From Owenia fusiformis (taxonomy: Eukaryota > Annelida > Polychaeta > Sabellida > Oweniidae): a stretch of 64,000 nucleotides of DNA. Positions 9,790 through 22,700 of this stretch are shown piece after piece. Made by a program: the position numbers and the translations under genes. Under the pieces are notes generated by a model. It was not told the DNA's origin. It did no database searches and was given only the letters and a program-made list of their open reading frames with translations. Every line of letters starts with the position of its first letter. The stretch's first letter is position 1. The stretch covers positions 47,077,885 through 47,141,884 of the forward strand of contig CAIIXF020000001.1 of NCBI GenBank assembly GCA_903813345.2. The letters run 5' to 3'.

Positions 9790-12700
9790 TGAATGTCAAT
9801 CAGATTATCAATTGTCAATGTGTGCAAAAATTGTAACAATTGCCCCTCTGTGATGCTTGGATTTTTGCAATTATTGTTACTAATACTATGGCATTGACAA
9901 TACTCAGTACATTGTATCGCAGACTGTCTGCATGGGCATCTAGCGGTAGCACACTTCATGCTATTCCATTCCTTAAGGTCAGGGTGTATGATGGGAATTT
10001 TTCTGCATTCCTCAATTGAGTCACATGTTATTTTTCAAACAAGAATCACTCCTTCCCCACATTGTCTATATCTTCCAGTTTTGCACAAAGATTGCACTTA
10101 TGTGCCTAGAAAAGATTTATGATAAGAATGTTTTGATAAAATGTATAAAAAACAAGAAAATTCAGTGACAAAATTTAGAAAATTTTCAGAAATTTTTTTC
10201 ACTGAATTTTTTCGTTTTTTATACATTTTACAAAACAAATCTTCTCACAACTCTTTTCTAGGCACATAAGTGCACTCTTTGTGCAAAACTGGAAGAGAAG
10301 AGTGTATTATTTTTCAAACCCATATGCTGTCGGGCAGATGGCTGTTCTTGGCTCGTCAAGGAGATGCTTTTGTAACAGAACAGAAAAGCATGCCCTATCT
10401 GGGCTTTCAGTGATCTACTTGTGGGGGAAAGGTTGTCTAATGTTGCCCCACTTACATTGATGATATTGCCAATATCTAAGTTCATCCATTGTCTTCGAGG
10501 CAGAAGCTGGTTTTAAAACTGACACTAAAAACTGCTCAGCTCCCTGGTAGCTTAGCTCTTGCAAAGGGACATCTTGGTTGTCACCAAATCCAACGAGCAG
10601 ATTCGGATCAGCTTTGACTGCTGCTGATTTGGTTCCTACTTTGTAATATCAGAGCCTGTCAGGGCATGGAGTACTGGTAAAGTGTCACATACTAGTTTTG
10701 CCAAGGTGTGTATTGGAATATATCTTGATGTATTTCCTGTACCACCTTTCATCCATAACTCAGTTACTCTGAGGCTCTTCCAGTAATACATCAAGAGAAC
10801 AAATACATCTGTGTCAGGTGATAGCACAACAAGTCGCTTGAAGTCATTCACTGCACAATCCATTGAGTGGGGAATTAACCTATGGTGTGCCTCCTCAAGA
10901 TCTCCATCTAGCTGTGGCAAATATGTAGAGGAAAGGCTCTGACAGGGCAGTGGACTTTCACCAGATGTGCCACTGAGAACAAATTCTGTGCCTGGGTGTG
11001 ATCTTGCATACTTCTCAACATGTTGCCTTGATAATACCTGAAGTTGATTTGTTGTTTCCACTTGGTCAAAAGTGTACCATGTTCACAGGAATTGGTGTTG
11101 AGATACAGATGGTAAGTAAATCAATGGGCTGAGCTGTGTTCTTGCGTTGATGTTCACTATCTTTGACAGTACCTTCTTTGTAAGTGTCAAAATCATAATC
11201 AATTTGTTTCGCATTTGAGGCAATGATTAGGACTGAGTTATTACACCATCACACAACCCCCCCCCCAAAGGAGGCTATCTTTGAGGTGGAAACCTTCCTC
11301 ATGTATGCCATGACATCTAGCAGATAAGCTGTGTCATCTATACCTACTGCACCTCTTGGTTCCTTGTAGTTATAGTCATTCTGATTGAGATGTATTTCTC
11401 CAATTCCTTTGTCAAAATGTGTTTCTCTGGCTTTGTCATCAAACCACTATCATCAAAGAGGTAGCTATTTTCAATGATATCAAACGTAAATAGCTTTTTG
11501 CATGTTGTATTTTCGCATTCTTGCAAGATCTATTGTTTTGTCACCTTTGAAATTGTCTATATTTCTTTTCTTCTGGCCTTTTGGTGTACTACTACTTGAC
11601 TTTTGGGCAGAGGTGACATTCTGAAATGTCTTTAGGTTGTGGCGGTGGATGACATCATTTATTTTGGATATTTTCTCTACGAAGACATCTTCTCTCCATT
11701 TAGAGGAATGTTCCATGCCAATCTCAAAAATATTCACAATGTCATCTCAGACAGTCTGAGGCATAATCTCTTTTGTGGGGATATTGTGGAGCTTTGACTC
11801 GCCAGACTTCTTGAAGGGATTTTCAGCTTCAGTGATGAGCCTTATTATGCTGCTTATGTGGAAGTTCATTGTCTCTGTCTCAATGTTCGTGAATTCATGA
11901 TGGAGGTGTAGCTCATCATCCATGGGACTAGTTGTGCCAGTTAAGTCTCTGAGAAGCTGTGTCTCACTTAACATTTCATGATAGATGATTTCCCACTCTG
12001 CAACGCACTTTTTTCCCTTGTTACTCCAATTATTCCACCAGGAGACTTTTGAGATCTGATGATAGTTTGTTCACGTGCCATATCTGCTGCTACAGCACTA
12101 AACTTTCCACTTGATCTCTTAATGACAAAGCCGCCTTTAGGAAATATTCATGGACCTCAGGAGCATCAACTGGAAGTCTTTTCATGTCTTCAAGGTACAT
12201 AGATGCCCATCTTGTGTAGTTGGTACGATCAAATACCTTGAGAACAGGTAATGCAGCTTCCACCGAGCCAAGATGCAAATTCCAGTCACCAAGTTGCCTG
12301 TCACTGCGAATCATATTTTTCAGAATATGAACCATGTTGATGAACGTACTCCAAAACAAAAAGGTCTCACTGTCTTTTTGGCGGGCAACAACAAAGGTAT
12401 TTAAATATTTTAGCATCTCTTCTGAAGTATTGCTAAACTCAAGCAGGAGAGCATGTGACCTGTCTTCATCTTTCATGGAGGTATTCTCCTTGAGGTGTCG
12501 TAACATTTCCACTTCCTTAGAATATATCAGAACTTTGGGCTCCTGAAAGAATTCTGCCTAACGCAGTTTCTCTAGTGCCTCGCAAAAATTGAAGCACTCA
12601 TTTGTACAATGATAGACAAATCCATCATCATTCTCATTTTGAGACGCTTTGCAACAATGTCATTTCTAATAACATATGCCTCAAGGATACGCTTACGTCC

Positions 12701-12829
12701 AATAGTTGTTCCAATTAATCCCGTTTTTCCTTTCTTTTGGCAAATAATACACTTTTTTCGATCAAAATCACAGTCAGCTGCATGTGATGATTGGATGTTA
12801 ATCTCTTTTGAACCATGAGATGATTCCAT
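9790..12829 (-). pseudogene. Decayed copy of a large uncharacterised PIN-like / Cys-rich protein family
   Basis: Reading 12829 down to about 9790, conserved-looking blocks follow each other but change frame. First comes a CIICQKKGK two-Cys start (12829-12572), then a block ending NYTRWASMYLEDMK (12512-12090). Next are GGFVIKRSSGKFSAVAADMA and EQTI..QKSPGGIIGVTR (about 12150-12020), and a helical middle (11974-11480). A PIN-like block has SPDTDVFVLL and HALTGSDIT (11061-10636), followed by SKTMDELR and PPTSRSLKAQIGHAF (to 10258). The end is Cys-rich, CATARCPCRQ...CTEYCQC (about 9985-9895). Disruptions: frame changes near 12600, 12150, 12020, 11520 and 10638; in-frame stops near 12557 and 11745. 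From memory this layout matches numerous uncharacterised proteins in cnidarian and hemichordate genomes, often multi-copy; I could not verify that. It is presumed non-functional. Confidence 0.75.
10071..10296. repeat. 226-bp inverted repeat inside the pseudogene
   Basis: The left arm starts 'tcttccagttttgcacaaag' at 10071; the right arm ends with its complement at 10296. Arms of about 100 bases share 'gcacttatgtgcctagaaaag' and 'aaaatgtataaaaaac' and meet in an AT-rich loop near 10180. The right arm is coding sequence of the pseudogene, so the left arm is an inverted duplicate of that segment inserted before the Cys-rich end. Confidence 0.75.
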
Positions 12830-14169
12830 CCTCTTGGGATAGTAGATTATTTTAAGGTATATCTGGAATAAATATTATTTTAAAATAATATTATATTCGC
12901 AGATTTTGAACTTATATCTTAACTATCTTTGTTACTTTGTCGTCTTGCGTGTTTAAATTAACAAGGAATTAAAATTGGATTGTTATTATTAAAATGTGAA
13001 TATAAAAAGGAAACTTACCAAGCATCATCATTGTACATGTTGACAAGGCTTAATGATTATTCAGGTTCATTTGGAATATTCTATGACCTATAGTACAACT
13101 GCTTTCAATGGTGGTGTAAAATTAACATAGATAATTTAACATGGAAGAGATATATCCTACTAATGAGGATTCTTGTAACAATAACATTTATTTAAAGAAA
13201 TCAGTCTAAAAGCACAATTAGAGTATTTTCGTGTTATATGATGTAAAACAGGTATTTCTGTCGACTTACCAATGTTGGGGCTTAAGACAATTCGTTAACG
13301 GTATCAATTCGATAATTGTTCTCAGCCATAATTGCTACTTACATTAGTAGAAATTCGACAAATGTTCGAAATTAAATTGAAATAACCCTCTTCAATGTAT
13401 TCCGATCTGTGATTGGCTGCCTTGGCTCAATATCTCGGCAACCGATTGTATTTGCCAAGACTGACGACGGGAAGATTGATGCTCGATAAAACATCATTAT
13501 TTATAAATTCAGATGAAAAAACTTCCAAAAAACATACATTTCAACATTATCAGTCGTACATATTGATCATTTTGAAATAAAAGATGCATACTTATATTAC
13601 TTTTTCAAAATTATTTTCGTCTCTTTGGTTGTTCTGTTGATATTCTCAATATATTGGTGAAACTGTGCTCATGATTTGGTCTCAAAATATATCTAAGGTA
13701 TATATGATGTTATATGAGCAGTTATATTAGGACATTACTGATTGTCCGGGAGAGAAATCTTGACGATCTGATCCCTTAAAGTTTTATGACAATGAATAGG
13801 ATGGCCAAAGCTTCAAAGGGATTTAGATTTAACAATAGCACCTATTTGAATGATAGCTATAACAGCATCTGAATACCCATTTGATGTGGTATTTTCTAAA
13901 AGGCACATCAATAACCTATGCATTTGCATCTGATTTAAACTAACATCAAGGCATTTGTTTTTTGTTTTTTTTATCAAGGCATTTGTTACATAATTCAAAA
14001 GGTTAACAACCTAATGGGAGTAATCAAGTAAATGTAAATTATTTAATACAAATGCTAAAATATTTGATGATTCATATCTTATTATTTATAAATGTGAAAA
14101 GAGAAAGAAAAAGGTATACTCGACAACACAATACAGTCCATTGAAATTGGGCAATTGTTTTGATTTTGC

Positions 14170-14356
14170 AATTTTTTTTTGTTTAATTGGTCCGCCACCC
14201 TCTTTGATGATAGCCTTTAGTCGCCATTCTGATAGAGCAGTATTAGTGAATTTCTTTCAACTTATCCCAATTGCCAGCTTTAGTTGACCTATGCTCACTA
14301 GGATTTGCAACAGGACAATTAGATGGGTGGTCATCAGGCGGTATCAGTTCAGGTAC
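14170..14356 (-). mobile_element. Remnant of a Tc1/mariner-type transposase C-terminus
   Basis: Minus-strand frames read DHPSNCPVANPSEHRST...NWDKLKEI and then, after one frame change, SEWRLKAIIKEGGGPIK. Tc1-like transposases carry a 'WPSxSPDLNPIEHLW...' block, whose Glu is the third catalytic acid, and end in 'aiikarGGhtky'-like sequence about 40 residues later. Order and spacing fit. The remnant is short, frameshifted and lacks termini. Confidence 0.5.
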
Positions 14357-15989
14357 ATTTTGCAAATAATGTTTATTTATAATGACCCATCACATGTTTA
14401 AGTAAGACGTTAGTAACATTCTTTATTTAAATATAAGTGTACAATTCATATTGCATGGCTAGATTGCAACTTCAAGTTTCATTTAGTATGCAAATTATAA
14501 TTTTGGATTAGAAATTAAAAAAGTTACAGCATTTTTTAAAGTTGCATTTTTGACCCACTCTGTATTTATATGAATCGCGTGATATTATGGAATGAACTTA
14601 ACTTCCTTTTTAAGATTAAAATGTTTAAATGTTGTCATAAAACACCAACGCAAACACAGGCACAATGAGACCAGGATAATAAACTATTCTTAGAACTGAC
14701 AGGTTACTTTGTTTTCAGGTCAAGTTACCTCATTAAGAGGAGGTGCCTATGTCAAGCTCCGTGCAAAATTGCATCATACAAGTTGGAGTCTGTTTTAAAC
14801 GTAATTTTAAGAAGTTAATACTGCATTATTCTCTGGTTTAAGTTAATGCGTTCATTATGTGGCAAATATATGAATCTACCAAAAACTAGTATAAATAAGT
14901 TTCAGATCAATGTAGGTTTTAAAACATTAGCAGATTAAATAAAACCATTTTTGATAGTGATTTAACGAGGATTTACACATAAATCGATCTAGCACCTTAA
15001 ACAGAAATTGAAAATACTTGAGAGACTTCGTGTCATATGTAAATTATGTAAATCATCGTGAACAGTTCAAAATATTTCGGGTTAAACTAGAAGGTTGTGA
15101 GATTAAAGAAACAAAACACAAACCGCGTGCCTATTTCAGCCAAAATGCACAAACTGCTCGCATAATTACTAGCCAAACCACGTTTCGATCATTGGAATTT
15201 TTATAGAGGTGTTTTACATGTATATTGCTTTTGAGATATTTCATTAATCTTGTTATATCGTGAGATTATATGAGATTTGCCTATAAGAAATAATTGATAT
15301 TTAAATTTAGTGAAAAGTTTTTCTAAAAGAAGAAATTTGATTTATAAATAACAAATCCAGAATATTTAAATAACAGATTTATTTAGATCAGTAGATAAGT
15401 ACAATTAATTAAAGCAATTAAATACAAACAACTTAATCTTAACTTTCTTTGGCTTTGGGCGGCACTTGATAAAACATGTATCAATAGCACTATACATGTA
15501 TCAATAGCATTTAAATTCACGTTCGTTCTCAAGCTAGCATCATGTGTCGCGTAACGAAGTATAACAAATACATCACAGCGTAACATTGTAATTGTTCATT
15601 TTACCGACAAAAATGCGAAGTTTCACGCGATAAATACGCGCAATGCTCTTCCAAGTTGTTGCAAAAGTTTTAATATTCGTGGAATCTTCTTAAAAATTTC
15701 AAGCTTTGTTCAGATTAATGTGCGCTTCAATACAATTCTATATTTAAAAAGATTGTATCACGATATACAGTGTTAGAATCGTCAGAAAGTAGACATTTCA
15801 AATAGTTGTATTTAGTTAAAGCAATATATATCTATATGCTGATGCCGAGGGACGATGGGGCTCTGCTCATTTTCATCATTTGCAAAAGTGAAAGCTAATT
15901 TCATATATTTAGCATTTAGCATTAGTATTTGGTCCAAAGGGATTATGAAATATAGAAATCAAGCATTGTCATCCATTTCTTATAACATT

Positions 15990-16066
15990 TTACAAGTGTC
16001 ATCCTTTTTCTACTGGTGTCATCCTTTTGTGGTGTCATCCTTTTATGGTGTCATCCTTTTCATCCA
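15990..16066. repeat. Short tandem repeat of GTGTCATCCTTTT
   Basis: Four copies of (g)gtgtcatcctttt with variable spacers lie between about 15994 and 16062. Confidence 0.7.
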
Positions 16067-16200
16067 ACCGTCCGACTGGTTGGTATTTTACAGTTGTTTT
16101 CAAACCTTGCTCTGAGGGTACATGTATATTGTATACCTATGGTTGGTGGCCAGCGCGCGGTCGGTGCCGCTTTTGAATACATCCCTAATAAGTGATGCTA

Positions 16201-16581
16201 CACTTCACGCGGTCCTAATTTCGACCGTTAATTTAAATTTTTGACCTACCGGATGTTTGAAAATCATGGAGTCTCATACTGCACTGTTTTTCTTCAAACT
16301 TGTTCCATTCAAAGCATAACAAAAATCCCTTTCTGATGGTACATTATTCTCTTAAACAGAGTCCCTACTTCCAGCGGCATTTTGGTCCCCAGCTGTAAGA
16401 AGGCCTTCTAACAGCTGGGGACCAAAACGAACGAGGGACTCTTTACAGAAAGAAAATTTTGTTTTGCTTTTAATGTTATAGGTTTGAAGAAAAACGGTGC
16501 AGTATGAGACTCGCAATCCTTAATTTTCAAGCATCTGGTAGGTCAAAAATTCAAATTAACGGTCGAAGTTAGGACCGTGTG
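16201..16581. mobile_element. Palindromic MITE / foldback element (~380 bp)
   Basis: The left arm (cggtcctaa, tcgaccgttaattt, ttgacctacc, gagtctcatactgcac, tttttcttcaaac) is repeated in reverse complement at the right (gtttgaagaaaaacgg, gtgcagtatgagactc, ggtaggtcaaaaattc, ttaacggtcga, ttaggaccg). At the centre 'ttttggtccccagctgt' pairs with 'acagctggggaccaaaa'. No coding capacity and no clear target duplication. It ends 19 bases before the TATA box of the next gene. Confidence 0.8.
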
Positions 16582-16599
16582 ACACTTGGAATGAATCAA

Positions 16600-16607
16600 T
16601 ATATAAA
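16600..16607 (+). promoter_or_regulatory. Possible TATA box of the carotenoid oxygenase gene
   Basis: TATATAAA lies 171 bases upstream of the ATG at 16778. It is a single match in AT-rich DNA next to a MITE end, so support is modest. Confidence 0.35.
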
Positions 16608-16777
16608 CTGAGCCCTACAGTTTACTCCACCAAATGTTTCTTTATAGGGTGAACGAACACCAATGGATCGGATCAATATAATAGTGCACAATATATTAAC
16701 AGCCTGCGTTACCAGTGCACAATATTCAGTACAACGCTAAGCTATTTATACTTTGGCTACTTGAATACACCGTTAAG

Positions 16778-19700
16778 ATGCCATCAACCAAGAGTGCAGA
16801 GAAAAATGACGAAAAATATGGAGATTTTGCAGGTTTCTTTTCGACAGTCGACGAGCATACGACATCTATTGTCGCAGCGGTGACGGGTACGTTGTTTCCA
16901 CAAAGTTTATTTATGGCTAATTTTATTTATTTCACACATGCATGATTGTACATCTCTTTCAGGTTTATTCACATTTACCTGTTTAGTATATTTTAAGTAT
17001 TAAGTCATAATTATTGACTTAAACACTTCAAACCGAAATATATGCTGAACGTTTCTAGTTAAGTGTCAAGAGTGCTTGATAAAAACAAGCTTTACAAACG
17101 ACCACTTGCAAACATATAAAATATGTAATCCAAACACAATATATCACTATTGATTTTGGATAGACGCCAGCATGGAAAGATATGCCCTCGATTCACGTTT
17201 TAGTTTTAGGAATTTCACGTTCAATGGTCAAAAATATCCAATCCATTTTCAAACTGTTAGACAGAAATAAGGTATCTTGATACGTTTTTAAACATTGCCA
17301 AAGCAGAAAAATGGGCATGTATGATTAGTACCAAAAAGAACCAAAACCAATGCTCCCGGGACTAGTCTAGAACTTTACATTAATTTAGTATGTGCAATTA
17401 TACATAGAATCAAAGCTGGCACTTAAATGAAAATTTTGTGGTAGGAGTAATAAGGTTTTTATTTGATTGGTTTATTGACTTAAACATCTTTGCATTGCGA
17501 TACACACGGGCAAGAGGGAGGGGGGTCTGGAATAAGAATACTCGGTATGCATCAGTGTGTGATATGATGTACATGTAGTGTGTGATATGATGTACATGTA
17601 CCCTTCTGATACTCATAGCATCTCTCTCTGTTGCATCGCAGATGTCCAGAAGGATAGAGATGGAGAGGACGTGGCTTACCACGATGTACATGTACGAGGA
17701 TATAGAAGCGCAAACTCATTTGATGAAATATGATTTCCAGGTACAATTCCCAGTTGGATAAAAGGTGGATTCCTTCGAAATGGACCTGGAAAATTTGAAG
17801 CTGGTAAGGACAAATACAACCATTGGTTTGATGGACTTGCTCTGATGCATCGGTTTGACTTTGACAACGGTGTTGTAAAATACCATAGCAAGTTTCTGAG
17901 AAGTGATTCGTACGTACAGGCTTTAGAGCAAAACAGGATCGTTATTTCTGAGTTTGGTACAGCAGCAACACCAGATCCTTGTAAAACCGTATTTCAAAGG
18001 TTTGTATATTAAGGCAGTTCTGCACAAATACTCACACATTTATTGTGAAATCATTGAATTCTCATCATATGGGTCTAATTTAATTAATTTCGTTTTTGTG
18101 GTCCATTATCCTCGCAACCGTGAACAAGTGAACAGTTACGTTTCATTTTGGCATATTGGTGTTTATCGTTTCTCAGCTTTACTCCCCGGCTCTTATTTTA
18201 CAAACACCATTTAAAATCGTGACCAAATCATTTAAACGTTTTCTCGAATTGGATGATTATTACATATTTTTCTAAAGATATAAATAACCCTATGCATTGA
18301 AAACTGTTATGATTGATTGTATCAAAATATGTGTAAATTCAGAAACGCAATATTTTCACTAAGGATTCCAGAATCCGTAGGAGTTTGTGTTTGATTTCAC
18401 GATTTGGATTTAGCTAGGACGTAAATAGAGCTTGTCCAATATGGGGTTCAGGATATTGAGCTTATCCCTTGGTCAATGTAATATATCTGCCCTTGGGACG
18501 TCCTTAGTCGATAATTTGATTTGTTTATCCCATCATGCCAATCTTGTTCATCTCGTGGTTCACATGACATTGTTCAATTTGCCCAATTCAAACAATGTCT
18601 TACAAACCTACTATATAAACCTGAAATACGTCCAAGTATGGGATAAAACGAAGTTTACTTATCTACTTTCTATTATCCTGTTCACAATGAAAATGTCAAT
18701 GCTAGTGCTAAACTAAAATCGGATGCATTTTCTTTCAGATTTGTGTCTCACTTCAAACCATCACCCGAGGAAAAAGCGTCAGATAACAATATCGTTTCTA
18801 TAACTCGAATAGGAGATGGTGTGTATGCTGCAAATGACACTGTGATTTTAAGAAGGATAGATCACAACAGTTTGGATACCATGGAGAGGGTAATGGCTGA
18901 ATACAAAGACTTCAAAAATATTTCATTAATATATCTTTTCTTAGTTATTCTAGATCGGTTAAAGTTGCCAAAGTACCATTGTAACAGCATGATATCAAAT
19001 AGAAATACAATAGAAAGAACAATATTTGGAAATTGTTTATCGAAATATGTTTATGTCACCACCAAAAAAGGTCAAAAACGTCTTTTTTCAACTTGCTTCA
19101 AATTGACCAATTTTTTTCTAAATCATCTACAAGTTATCAAAAGTTCAAATCTGACTTTAGATTTGAGATTTGACCTTCATTGACCTTCTCAAGGTCAAAA
19201 CAAGTTCAAAAAGGTCTTACTTCAAATTGACCAATTTTTTCAAAATCATCTACAAGTACTCAATAGTTCAAATCTGACTATAGATTTGACCTTCAATGAA
19301 TTCTCAAGGTCAAAAAAGATTTGACCTTCAATGACATTCTCAAGGTCAAAAAGGTATTTTTCTTCTTGCTTCAAATTGACCAATTTGTTTTCAAAATCAT
19401 CTTCATGTTCTCAGAAGTTCAAATCTGACTTAAGATTGAACTCATAATATTGTGAGCAACTAGGTGGTGACATTTTGTGATGTTAATGCCTTGTTTCTAT
19501 TTTCATTGCTAAAACAACCCATATTTTCATTTATTTCCACTTAACTCATATGTTTGGTTTTATAATAATTTCAAAAATGATAAAAAGGATCCACCTTGGG
19601 CTGCCATTTTAAAACTGTCGTCACATCAACTTCATTCAACTGTTCAACATTGTTAGTATAGGGAGGCCTAGGAGAGACATAAACCGATCATGATTTTTGT

Positions 19701-22700
19701 ATAATTGATTACATCTTTTGTAATAAATGAATAACCATTGCGCATCTATTTCCTTATAAGAAATCTCTAAATCTTCTTCTTAGTATATTATCTGACATTT
19801 CCTATCCTACAAGTATACCCGTAATGCTAAGGCAGGCTATTGAGCAGCCATTTTTATTGAAAAGTAGGTCAATATGGCAGTTTATTAAATAACTTTACCC
19901 ATCAACGACCTCAATTTTGACAAGTTATTTTTGGAAAAGGTTTGTATAATAAATATTATGGATAACGCGATCTATGGCTAAAGCATAATCAGCCTCTTAA
20001 ACTGTCACATTGTACAAACCAACTTAAAATAAAGGTGATCAACGTAGAAATTACATAGTAATAATATTTTCTAATCGATAGGTGGATATGAGCAAACTGG
20101 TCACTATCCATACATCTACTGCGCATCCGCACATTATGCCAGATGGAACTTATTACAACATTGGAATAAACTTCAAGGCAGGCTGCTATCACGTCATTGA
20201 GATAGCTCCGGATTCCAAGAAAGATGATCCAGTTGAAGGTGCAAAGATTCTTCATACTATACCAATGGAAAGTCGCATGCACCCTGCATATTTTCACAGG
20301 TTTGTTGAGCAATAGTATGCTATATGCGTAATTTGGCATGGATGTAACCAGAGACATATAAAACATGTCTCTGATGTAACTAACTATATAATAAGGCAAA
20401 ATCGTTTTCGAATAAAATTGAAAAAGTTATGTCCCATAAAAGTATAAAATATAATACCCTTTTTGACTAAGGTTTTGCAACGCCTATTTTTGTTTCCTAA
20501 TTAGCCATTCAAGTGTACATTTAGTTCAACTGGTCAAACTTCTCGATTTCTCACAGTTACCTCTGGCGATTTAGGAATTGTAAATTTTATATCTGATTAT
20601 TGATTATATAGTTTAAACTAATATGTATATGTATGATCGATAAAATACTTCTCAAGATCCAGATCAAATATCCTACAACACAAGGGCACTAAAGTCATCG
20701 TTTAGGGTATGAGTGACCAGATTAAAAGTGTGTTCTCCATTTTTTCAGTTTCAACATGTCTGCCAACTATATTATATTCCACGAGCAGCCATTGAGGTTT
20801 AGTATGTTTAAAGTAATGACCTGGAAACTCTTCAAGTCGGGGGTGGATACCATGATGTCGTTTCACAAGAACCTCAAATCAAATTTCCACGTCTGTGACA
20901 AGAGAACGGGTAAGGTGTGATTAAACTGTTTGAAAAACTATGTGTTCTAAGAATACGAGGATACAGTGCAGCAGAGCGCCAACCCCGGGGCGCCAACCCT
21001 CATATAGTAAAAAGCGGGTTGTATATAGTGTTAATAGGGTCTGATACTCTAAATATGTCATTATCAGATTATGCATGTTGTCTGTAAGATTATGTACAAC
21101 CTTATTATGAATTCGGTAAAACTTTGGGCTAAGTAATTTTCCAAACCAAATCGTGCACAAGCATATCCAAACGCTAGACCCATCTTAAAAATGGGTTTTT
21201 GTTTTAAAGGTACAGTCTTGCCATTGAAATTCGTATCCGAACCATTTGTCCACTTTCACGTTATCAACTCATACGAAGAAAGTGGACATTTAATCATTGA
21301 CTTGTGTGGGGCTGGTGATTCATCAGGATTCGACACTCTGTATCTGGCCTATCTTAAAGGAATTGTAAGTAAACGTAACTTTCCAACCTTACGATTATAT
21401 TTTCTACCTACATATAGATATGGGTAACACATTATAGCAATAGTCTGTTCAGCTGATATATTGAGATTTGTAATCCAGAATCCAGAAAGCAAATGTAATG
21501 CCCGTGCATATAATCCTCACAATAAGGTTACCTCGGGTGTCCCCAAAAAATGAATCGCTTTTTGACAAGTGTTTCTCAGGAATTGATTACTCAAATTCAT
21601 TGAAATTTCTATAGGCCTAATTGTATCATTAGTATTAAGTCGAAAAACATATAAAAGAGATCAGTTACATATTATGTGAGAATTGACAAATTACAAATTG
21701 CATGTCAAACTTGCTAATGATACCCTAAGGCTACAATAAATTTGAATTATCAATTGCTGAGAAAACACTGGTCAAAAAGCGATTCATTATTTTGGGACAC
21801 CCGATATAAACAAGTCAATGGGCACCCACGAGTCATGCAAACGTTCATTCAATGTATTTGTAAAGTTTTTGATCATGATGTTATTGCAGAAAGTGGACGA
21901 TGAAGAAAGCTACAAAAACAGTAAGCTGTCCAAAGCCCAACGATCTTGGCCCATACGATTCGTGATACCTCTTGATGTAACGAAGGAAAGTCCAAAGAAT
22001 ACGAACTTGATAACTTTGACAGGAACAACAGGTAACCGGTGATATTATGTCGAAATTAGGAAAACAAATATATATTTCCAAGAACGAAATCTACTGCACT
22101 CTTTAAAATAATGACGACCTCTTGATATTCGAAAAATATTTTATTCCGTTTAATGGAATTTGTATAATTCCAGCCACTGCAATGTTAAAGAAAGACGGAA
22201 ACGTGTACCTTACCTGTGAATCCCTTATTCCCGAGGACCTCCGAAGCAAGACATGTGGAATGGACTTTCCACAAATAAACTATAACTTTTACAATGGAAA
22301 ACCGTACCGTTATTGCTACTTCACTGGGTTTCCAGAATTTGTTATCCCGCCTGATAAATTGGTCAAGCTCGATGTTAAAACAAAAACTGCACAGGTAAAT
22401 GTGAAATGTCTTGACTATTGTTGTCTTATGATAAAACATCGTGTTCCATTTCAAATCAGAAAAACATTATTGTATTTAGCTGCTTTCCCAATATGACAGA
22501 GAATTTTTGGAAGATTAAGACAACCGCTACAATTTTCGACGTGACAAGTTAAACATCATTCTATTTATAAGACATTTTATATAAAACTATCCTCTCTTCA
22601 TAAGATGGACCTTAAAATGTAATTTAACGTTTTTCGTGTAACTTAGAACTCCAGGGCGTTATAATGAATATCAACCCTTTGACTACCATCGTTATCTCAC

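Larger units (their letters stand above)
12840..16200. other. Intergenic, no intact gene
   Basis: Only the Tc1-like remnant near 14170-14356 and the short tandem repeat near 15990-16065 stand out. The open frames of about 60 codons here (13813-13998, 15018-15206, 15383-15586, 15855-16115) have no family resemblance or splice context that I can see. Confidence 0.5.

Noticed and set aside
18432-18716. 94-codon open frame upstream of oxygenase exon 3
   Set aside because: Intronic; ends just before the exon 3 acceptor, different frame, no similarity to the family.
20920-21010. 'gcgccaacc' repeated words near 20975
   Set aside because: Only two short copies in an intron; no longer structure found.
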